Source of the DNA: Acidobacteriaceae bacterium
GTDB taxonomy: Bacteria > Acidobacteriota > Terriglobia > Terriglobales > Acidobacteriaceae
Direction of reading: 5' to 3'
DNA length: 7,905 nucleotides
Assembly (NCBI GenBank): GCA_030044455.1
Contig: JASHVU010000017.1
Span: 1 to 7,905 of the forward strand
The notes beneath the pieces were generated by a model. That model saw only the letters and a program-made list of their open reading frames with translations, searched no databases and was not told the DNA's origin. A program made the position numbers and the translations under genes. Each line of letters opens with the position of its first letter. The first letter of the stretch is position 1. This document shows, in pieces, positions 3,583 to 7,905 of the stretch.

Positions 3583-5730
3583 TCACCTTGCCGATTCAAG
3601 CAGTTGCGCGGCGTGGTTCAGCACCTCGGCCAGAACCTGGAGCTGTTGAGCGGCGAGCGGGACGTTTTTCGCATCGACTGCTTCGCTCACGCCGGGGAGG
3701 ACCACTGCCGCGTACCCCGTGTACTCGCCGGGAGCGTAAATGGTGTGCTTGTACCAGGGGCGGTTAGGCAGGCCCTGGTCGGTGAGAAGAGCCGCCTCGA
3801 CCGAACGCAGGGTGCGATTCAGGCCAGTCAGGTCGCCATCGGCCGCGACTTCGAGGTCGTGGGCGTGCTGTGCGGCGGTGGCCATGCGGGCCACGGCTGC
3901 CTCGGCGGGAGCGAAATCGAGCGAGCTCAAGCCGTTTTCACCCGCCTTTTTCTTCACCGACTCGATATATATGTTGATGGCATGAGCGTAAGCGACGTAG
4001 TCGTAAGGGAGCGCGTCAGTGTCGGCCATGCGGACGGCCTCAAGCCCGAGGACGCGCGCCATCTCCTGCAGGTAATCGAAGTGGGGGTCGGCGTTCTCTG
4101 TATACCAGGCGTAATCGTCGAAGGTGGAGTGATAAACGCCGTAAGGCCCTTCCGATCCGATGTCGGTCGAAGGAACTCCGGCGTGCTGCAGGAAGGGCGT
4201 AAAGTCGGAGCCTGAACCTAGGTCGCCCATGTGGACATCATTTTCGTCGGTGGGGGGCGCGTCAGAGGCGCGATGCTCTTCTCTTTGTGGATGTACGAGT
4301 CGCCACTGCTGGTAGACGGTGCCTGAGACCGGGCTGGGCACGGCGTGTGTGATCTCGCGTACGAACTGCTTGAGTGAAGGCACTGCCGCGGCGCTGAAGT
4401 CAGGACCGGCGACGGCCACGTCCACATTGAAGTAGGCCACGGCGTTGTTCAGCTCGGTCATGTGCTGCTCAACCCACTCGGTTGAGCCCATGAGGCCTTC
4501 CTCTTCCGCGTCCCAGCTGCAAAAGACGATGGTGCGTTTTGGGTGCCAGCCCCGTTTGAGCAGCGAGCCAACACCGTGAACGGCTTCGAGCATGGACGCG
4601 GTGCCGCTGTTGGGGTCGACCGCGCCGTAGACCCATGCATCGCGATGGTTGCCCACCACCACCCAGTCGTCGGGGAAGTCAGATCCCTTTACCTTGCCGA
4701 TCACGTCCCAGATGATGCGGCGCTGGTAGTCCTGGTCAGAGACGAGATGGACTTTCACGCCGCCGGGGCCGAGATGGTAACGGAAAGGCAAAGCACCCTG
4801 CCAGCCCTGGGGCACGCCGGGACCCTTAAGCGCTTGCAGAATGGGCGCAGCATCGTGGTAACTGATGGGAATGGAAATAATGTGCGGCTGGTTGCCGTTG
4901 GGCGAGACGCGGGCCGAGTCGGGCAGGTCGAGCGTAGAGGCCACTCCGGGGGTTTCAGGGTCGCCGGGATATTGAAAGAGGTACTGCACTGAGCCGCGCT
5001 GCACGCCGGTTTCGGGCCGCCAGGGACCGTTGGGCCAGGGATCGCCCTTGTAATAGCCATCGTCCTGCGGGTCGGAGTAGATAAGAACGCCGACGGCGCC
5101 GCGCTGTTCGGCGAGATACACTTTGACGCCGCGGAAATTTTCTCCGTAGCGGCAGATCACGACCTTGCCATGCAGGTCGATGTGCCGCGCCTCCAGCGCT
5201 TTGAAGTCCTCGAGGCGGCCGTAGTTGGCGTAGACCACCTCGGCAGTCACGTCTCCCGAGCCCGAGGAACCGTTGAAGGGCATCACCACGCGGGGATCGT
5301 TATCGTAAGGGTCGCCTTCGACGTGCTCGCGGGTAGGGCCGCTCATGAGCTGTTTGCCGCTGTCGTCGAACGCCTCGACCTTAACGGTTTTGGGCCAGTT
5401 GATGAGCACGCGGTAGGGAACGATTTCAGTCTCAAGACCCGCGGCGCGAAATTTCTGCGCGACATACTCGGCGGTTTTGTGATCCTCAGGCGTGGCGGCC
5501 ATGTGCGGAGCCGAGGTGAGCGTTTTGAGCTCCTCGCCGGCAAGGCTGGCGTCGGGCACGGCAAGAAACTTTTCTTCGACCGATTGCTCTTGATCGAAAC
5601 TTTTATATCCGAAGACATTTTGCGGGACAGTCAGCGGCGTGGTTTGAGCCGGCAAAATGGCCGCAAGACATGCGGCCAATGCAATTGTTGAGAGTGGAAA
5701 CCCGATATGCGGTTCGCGCAACTTGATCAT
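3583..5730 (-). CDS. Secreted M28 zinc peptidase, glutamate carboxypeptidase II-like (PA and TFR-dimer domains)
   Basis: 715 residues with an N-terminal export signal (hydrophobic core about 11-27, possible cleavage after LPA). The layout matches GCPII/transferrin-receptor proteins: part of the protease domain at about 55-115, inserted PA/apical domain about 116-330, protease domain about 340-580, helical TFR-like dimer domain about 595-712. The two-zinc site is complete: H362 (GNHRDAW), D372 (VDPNSGT), catalytic E409 and ligand E410 (WDAEEEG), D437 (FNVDVA), H534 (YHSTFDDY). It should remove C-terminal residues from peptides in the periplasm or outside the cell. In human GCPII, Lys699 of NKYAG helps hold the substrate glutamate; here the stretch reads TGYAA (671-675), with Gly. 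A preference for C-terminal glutamate is therefore doubtful. The ATG has AAGG about 6 nt upstream. It lies 25 bp after the VOC gene, probably co-transcribed. Confidence 0.92.
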   Translation of the reverse strand: MIKLREPHIGFPLSTIALAACLAAILPAQTTPLTVPQNVFGYKSFDQEQSVEEKFLAVPDASLAGEELKTLTSAPHMAATPEDHKTAEYVAQKFRAAGLETEIVPYRVLINWPKTVKVEAFDDSGKQLMSGPTREHVEGDPYDNDPRVVMPFNGSSGSGDVTAEVVYANYGRLEDFKALEARHIDLHGKVVICRYGENFRGVKVYLAEQRGAVGVLIYSDPQDDGYYKGDPWPNGPWRPETGVQRGSVQYLFQYPGDPETPGVASTLDLPDSARVSPNGNQPHIISIPISYHDAAPILQALKGPGVPQGWQGALPFRYHLGPGGVKVHLVSDQDYQRRIIWDVIGKVKGSDFPDDWVVVGNHRDAWVYGAVDPNSGTASMLEAVHGVGSLLKRGWHPKRTIVFCSWDAEEEGLMGSTEWVEQHMTELNNAVAYFNVDVAVAGPDFSAAAVPSLKQFVREITHAVPSPVSGTVYQQWRLVHPQREEHRASDAPPTDENDVHMGDLGSGSDFTPFLQHAGVPSTDIGSEGPYGVYHSTFDDYAWYTENADPHFDYLQEMARVLGLEAVRMADTDALPYDYVAYAHAINIYIESVKKKAGENGLSSLDFAPAEAAVARMATAAQHAHDLEVAADGDLTGLNRTLRSVEAALLTDQGLPNRPWYKHTIYAPGEYTGYAAVVLPGVSEAVDAKNVPLAAQQLQVLAEVLNHAAQLLESAR

Positions 5731-5755
5731 TGGGACCTTCGCAAGAGAATCTTGG

Positions 5756-6244
5756 TCACTTAACCTTGGCTATCGTAAAAAAATCAACGAGATTTCCATC
5801 CGGGTCACGAAAGTACACAGAGCGAGTTCCCCAAGGCTGCGTGGTGGGTGGCTTGACCCAGGTTTTCACAAGGCCTTGAAGCCGCAGGTACTCTCGATCT
5901 ACGTCAGCGACGTTGAATTCCAAAATCATGCTCCGGTTATTTGCAGCAAAAGCCGATCCCGGGATGTACTTTTCTTGCGCCTCTGCTGAGAATATCGCCA
6001 GCACCCCTCTGCCCGTCGGGAATTCGGCATAGTCTTTGCCCGACCACCTGGCTTTCAAACCCAGGACGGGTTCATAGAAAGCCACCAGCCGGCTCACATC
6101 GTTGGTGATCAAACAAGTGTTGATCAGTTCCGGGCTATGGTCCTGAGTGGGCCGCGGCTCTTCGACCGATTGAGATCTCGTCGATGGTCCGGACGCCGTG
6201 ACCACCAGAACAAGCGCCAGAGATAACACGTAGCGCATCGTCAT
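5756..6244 (-). CDS. Exported VOC (glyoxalase/bleomycin-resistance-fold) protein
   Basis: 162 residues. Residues 1-18 form a signal peptide (MTMRYVLSLALVLVVTAS), unusual for this mostly cytoplasmic fold. The mature part has two beta-alpha-beta-beta-beta modules: about 39-90 (LINTCLITNDVSRLVAFYEPVLGL) and about 106-160 (ILEFNVADVD through the family hallmark TQPWGTRSVYFRDPDGNLVDFF). In metal-dependent members the first strand often supplies His and the last Glu. Here those positions appear to be N42 and D154, so metal binding may be altered or lost. Substrate is unknown; the superfamily includes glyoxalases, dioxygenases, fosfomycin-modifying enzymes and drug-sequestering proteins. The start ATG has GGGAG about 9 nt upstream, better spaced than the second in-frame ATG. 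It is the first gene of the minus-strand block and runs into the M28 gene. Confidence 0.85.
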   Translation of the reverse strand: MTMRYVLSLALVLVVTASGPSTRSQSVEEPRPTQDHSPELINTCLITNDVSRLVAFYEPVLGLKARWSGKDYAEFPTGRGVLAIFSAEAQEKYIPGSAFAANNRSMILEFNVADVDREYLRLQGLVKTWVKPPTTQPWGTRSVYFRDPDGNLVDFFTIAKVK

Positions 6245-6271
6245 TGTCGAATTCTCCCGAGTGGATAACGG

Positions 6272-6291
6272 GGGCGCGTATTGGCGCGCCC
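6272..6291. promoter_or_regulatory. GC-rich hairpin in the leader of the VOC gene
   Basis: GGGCGCG (6272-6278) pairs with CGCGCCC (6285-6291) over a 6-nt loop, 27 bp upstream of the VOC start codon and just outside its ribosome site. If transcribed it would be a stable leader stem; as DNA it could be an operator. It may also be a chance effect of GC-rich sequence. Confidence 0.3.
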
Positions 6292-6468
6292 TCTGGGGCA
6301 GGGTTCATGCCAAACGCTGGCTTGGATTCTATCGATGTCAAGACGCATTTGGGCTGGATCGCCGCGTCAAGCCATGCTCAAGCATAAACTGAGAGCGTAG
6401 GGGACTTGCATGAACGCCGGGGAGCGAATGCGGCTCGAACCCTGCCATTGACGAAACGGTGGCTCCAG

Positions 6469-6483
6469 TTGATGCATCATCAA
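6469..6483. promoter_or_regulatory. FNR-like inverted repeat upstream of the phosphoesterase
   Basis: TTGAT-GCATC-ATCAA is a perfect inverted repeat with the FNR half-sites TTGAT and ATCAA, but the spacer is 5 nt rather than the canonical 4. It ends 13 bp before the AAGGAG ribosome site, where a bound repressor would block transcription. The spacing makes true FNR binding doubtful; another dimeric regulator is possible. Confidence 0.3.
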
Positions 6484-6496
6484 TTCAAGGCCTATT

Positions 6497-6502
6497 AAGG
6501 AG
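6497..6502 (+). promoter_or_regulatory. Ribosome binding site that fixes a TTG start
   Basis: AAGGAG lies 6 nt before the TTG at 6509, and no ATG or GTG in that frame is comparably placed. The TTG at 6505 is in another frame and only 2 nt from the site. This supports TTG 6509 as the phosphoesterase start. Confidence 0.75.
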
Positions 6503-6508
6503 TTTTGT

Positions 6509-7639
6509 TTGAAAGCCTGGCCGTTACTGGCATTAGTCATTGTTCAGGGAATCTTGTTTGCCGCTCACCTGTTCATCGTTCATACCTGGCTTGCATTCTT
6601 TCCCGATCCCAGGCCCGCTATTGGGCATGCGCTGCGCATTACGGTGCTGGCTTTATCTTTCAGCTTTGTGATTTCGGCGCTGCTCAACTTCCGCCATTCG
6701 AATCTGTTTGTTTCAGTGTTTTACACGCTCGCATCGGTCTGGCTCGGATTCGCCAACTACTTTTTTCTTGGCGCGTGTGTCACCTGGCCGATCTGGTACC
6801 TGGCGCGCGCGCTTGGCGCGGGAGGCGATGCGCTGTTGCGGCCCATATTGGCCGGCAGTCTGGCGGCGATTGGCGCGCTGGCGGCAATCTATGGGCTGAT
6901 CAATGCACGCAATATTCGCGAGCGGCGCATAAGGGTTGAGTTGCCCGGACTGCCTGAGCAGTGGCGGGGGCGCCGCGCGGTACTTATGAGCGATTTGCAT
7001 CTGGGCAACATCAACAAGGCAGGCTTTTGCCGCAAGGTTGTGACGATGGTTGCGCGCCAGAGTCCTGACGTGGTCTTCATTCCGGGCGATCTCTACGACG
7101 GATCGACGGCGAAGCTCGACTGGTTGATTGCGCCGCTCAAAGAGCTGAAGCCGCGCTTCGGCATCTACTTCTCCACGGGCAATCACGAAGAATTCCACGA
7201 TCCGGGCGATTATCTTGCGGCGATCCGCAAAGCTGGAATTCGCGTGCTGGCCAACGAACGAGAGACCATCGATGGCCTTCATGTGCTGGGCATCAATTAT
7301 CACGAGGCGACGTTTCCGCAGCGGGTGCGCACCACGCTCGATATCCTGAGCCCGGGCGCTGGACAGCCGAGCATCCTGCTCAACCACGCGCCGGTGCGGA
7401 TGCCGATTGTGGAGCAGGCCGGCGTTGCGCTACAGCTCTCCGGGCACACCCACGGTGGACAGTTCTTTCCTTATTCGTATCTCACGAGGCGGATCTTCGG
7501 GCCGTTCACCCACGGACTGCACAGCTTCGGAAAGCTACAGGTGTACACGTCGGCGGGCGCGGGAACGTGGGGCCCTCCGATGCGGCTGGGTGCTGCGCCG
7601 GAGATCGTGGTGATGGAGTTTGAGAGATCCGAATCGTGA
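6509..7639 (+). CDS. Membrane-anchored calcineurin-like metallophosphoesterase (YkuE/YaeI type)
   Basis: 376 residues from a TTG codon with a strong AAGGAG 6 nt upstream. About four hydrophobic helices (roughly 4-24, 41-59, 66-90, 109-131) form an N-terminal membrane domain. A cytoplasm-side basic stretch (NIRERRIR) leads into the catalytic domain (about 140-372). The dimetal motifs are complete: SDLHLG (D162, H164), GDLYDG (D194, D197), GNHE (N225, H226), NHAP (H293) and GHTHGG (H313, H315). These enzymes hydrolyse phosphoesters at the membrane surface. Relatives act on UDP-2,3-diacylglucosamine in lipid A synthesis or on other phospholipid-like substrates, but the substrate here cannot be read from sequence. 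It is divergent from the VOC gene. Its TGA overlaps the extended -10 region of the antitoxin promoter, so the two plus-strand genes are packed closely but probably controlled separately. Confidence 0.9.
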   Translation: MKAWPLLALVIVQGILFAAHLFIVHTWLAFFPDPRPAIGHALRITVLALSFSFVISALLNFRHSNLFVSVFYTLASVWLGFANYFFLGACVTWPIWYLARALGAGGDALLRPILAGSLAAIGALAAIYGLINARNIRERRIRVELPGLPEQWRGRRAVLMSDLHLGNINKAGFCRKVVTMVARQSPDVVFIPGDLYDGSTAKLDWLIAPLKELKPRFGIYFSTGNHEEFHDPGDYLAAIRKAGIRVLANERETIDGLHVLGINYHEATFPQRVRTTLDILSPGAGQPSILLNHAPVRMPIVEQAGVALQLSGHTHGGQFFPYSYLTRRIFGPFTHGLHSFGKLQVYTSAGAGTWGPPMRLGAAPEIVVMEFERSES

Positions 7640-7645
7640 TATAAT
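7637..7645 (+). promoter_or_regulatory. Extended -10 promoter of the antitoxin gene
   Basis: TGA-TATAAT gives a perfect -10 hexamer (7640-7645) preceded by the TGn extension. It coincides with the stop codon of the phosphoesterase. No -35 box is properly spaced; TTGAGA at 7620 leaves only 14 bp. Extended -10 promoters can work without one. The start of transcription would fall near 7652, giving a leader of about 20 nt. Confidence 0.65.
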
Positions 7646-7662
7646 GTAGAAACGTTGCTACA
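7645..7662. promoter_or_regulatory. Candidate autoregulatory operator of the toxin-antitoxin locus
   Basis: TGTAG-A-AACGTT-G-CTACA is an 18-bp palindrome with one mismatched pair. It begins at the last base of the TATAAT box and ends on the first base of the AGGAG ribosome site (7662-7666). Phd/YefM antitoxins repress their own promoters by binding palindromes at or near the -10 and start site. This placement would block polymerase directly. Confidence 0.55.
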
Positions 7663-7672
7663 GGAGTGCGCC

Positions 7673-7905
7673 GTGGCCGTCACAAAGATCACGAGTCGCC
7701 AATTCAACCAGGACACGAGCCGGGCCAAGAAAGCCGCGAAAAAGGGCCCTGTCTTCATTACGGATCGGGGCCGTCCCGCACACGTGCTTCTCACGATTGA
7801 GGATTACAAGGCGATAAGTGGAAAGCGGAAGAACATTGTGGAACGGCTGGCGATGCCTGACGCCGCGGAAATCGAATTCGAACCGCCAAGGCTCGGTGAT
7901 GAAAT
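7673..7905 (+). CDS. Phd/YefM-type antitoxin, N-terminal part (runs off the window)
   Basis: A GTG start with AGGAG 6 nt upstream opens a frame of 77 complete codons that is still open at the right edge. The N-terminus AVTKITSRQFNQDTSRAKKAAKKGPVFITDRGRPAHVLLTIEDY, written here as one family pattern, has the Phd/YefM order: an S-R-x-F-N helix, the strand PVFITDRGRP (26-35) and the strand HVLLTIEDYKAI (37-48). These form the dimeric DNA-binding domain. The region from about residue 52, with LAMPDAAEIEFEPPRLGDE, is the flexible tail that neutralises the toxin. Such tails usually pair with PIN-domain (VapC-like) or Doc/RelE toxins, and the partner should start just beyond 7905. Family length is about 80-90 residues, so little is missing. 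The toxin type cannot be told from here. Confidence 0.85.
   Translation, partial: MAVTKITSRQFNQDTSRAKKAAKKGPVFITDRGRPAHVLLTIEDYKAISGKRKNIVERLAMPDAAEIEFEPPRLGDE

Larger units (their letters stand above)
6245..6508. other. Divergent intergenic region between the VOC and phosphoesterase genes
   Basis: 264 bp with no convincing gene. The promoters for both directions should lie here. It contains a GC hairpin (6272-6291), a short inverted repeat ATGCT-CA-AGCAT (6374-6385), a TTGACG hexamer on the plus strand (6448-6453), a TTGACA hexamer on the minus strand (6341-6336), an FNR-like inverted repeat (6469-6483) and the ribosome site of the phosphoesterase. Neither -35-like hexamer has a good -10 partner at 16-18 bp, so no sigma-70 promoter can be assigned with confidence. 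Confidence 0.6.

Noticed and set aside
3346..4215. Plus-strand open frame of 289 codons opposite ccmE and the M28 gene
   Set aside because: It crosses an intergenic gap and two well-supported opposite-strand genes and shows no motif or ribosome site.
6313..6341. Perfect TTGACA hexamer on the minus strand as a promoter for the VOC gene
   Set aside because: At 17 bp spacing the -10 would be AGCGTT, a poor match, and TAGAAT nearby overlaps the spacer. No valid pair can be formed.
6713..7387. Minus-strand open frame of 224 codons inside the phosphoesterase gene
   Set aside because: The plus-strand frame has a complete metallophosphoesterase motif set; the antisense translation is Arg/Ala-rich without motifs.

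Overview
The window is GC-rich, densely coded bacterial DNA. It probably comes from an Acidobacteriota (Terriglobia-like) chromosome. That assignment is an inference from three things: a cytochrome c maturation cluster with a Cys-type CcmE, a large secreted M28 peptidase, and intergenic hairpin repeats of a style I associate with that phylum (GGGGC-TAAA-GCCCC and GGCACGGA-TAAA-TCCGTGCC). No rRNA, tRNA, CRISPR array or insertion sequence was seen.

Layout. Bases 1-164 (+) are the C-terminal end of a MarR-like regulator. It converges on a long minus-strand block. Read in the direction of transcription, that block is: secreted VOC/glyoxalase-fold protein (6244-5756), secreted M28 glutamate-carboxypeptidase-like peptidase (5730-3583), ccmE (3407-2895), a 290-bp gap packed with hairpins, a small four-helix membrane protein (2604-2185), ccmA (2195-1497), ybaK (1500-988) and ccmB (991-323). 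A 264-bp divergent intergenic region separates this block from the plus-strand genes. Those are a membrane-anchored calcineurin-like phosphoesterase (6509-7639, TTG start) and, at the right edge, the start of a Phd/YefM-type antitoxin (7673 to beyond the window).

How the genes work together. CcmA and CcmB are the ATPase and membrane subunits of the haem-handling ABC transporter of System I cytochrome c maturation, and CcmE is the periplasmic haem chaperone. The last four genes overlap one another: 11 bp for the membrane protein and ccmA, then two ATGA junctions. ccmA, ybaK and ccmB are therefore almost certainly translated from one message. A Cys-tRNA(Pro) deacylase-like gene sits between the two transporter subunits. 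ccmC, ccmD, ccmF and ccmH are not in the window. The VOC and M28 genes are 25 bp apart, and both products carry export signals.

Most notable points: (i) a cluster of at least five hairpins with different stems but similar T-initial A-rich loops between ccmE and the next gene; (ii) two diverged copies of a roughly 37-bp repeat, each 3' of genes; (iii) a CXXXY-type CcmE; (iv) ybaK embedded by ATGA overlaps in the ccm operon; (v) a compact antitoxin promoter in which an 18-bp palindrome fills the space between the -10 box and the ribosome binding site; (vi) a CRP-like site upstream of ccmE. None of these amounts to a demonstrably new system. The hairpin cluster and the ybaK arrangement are the best leads.
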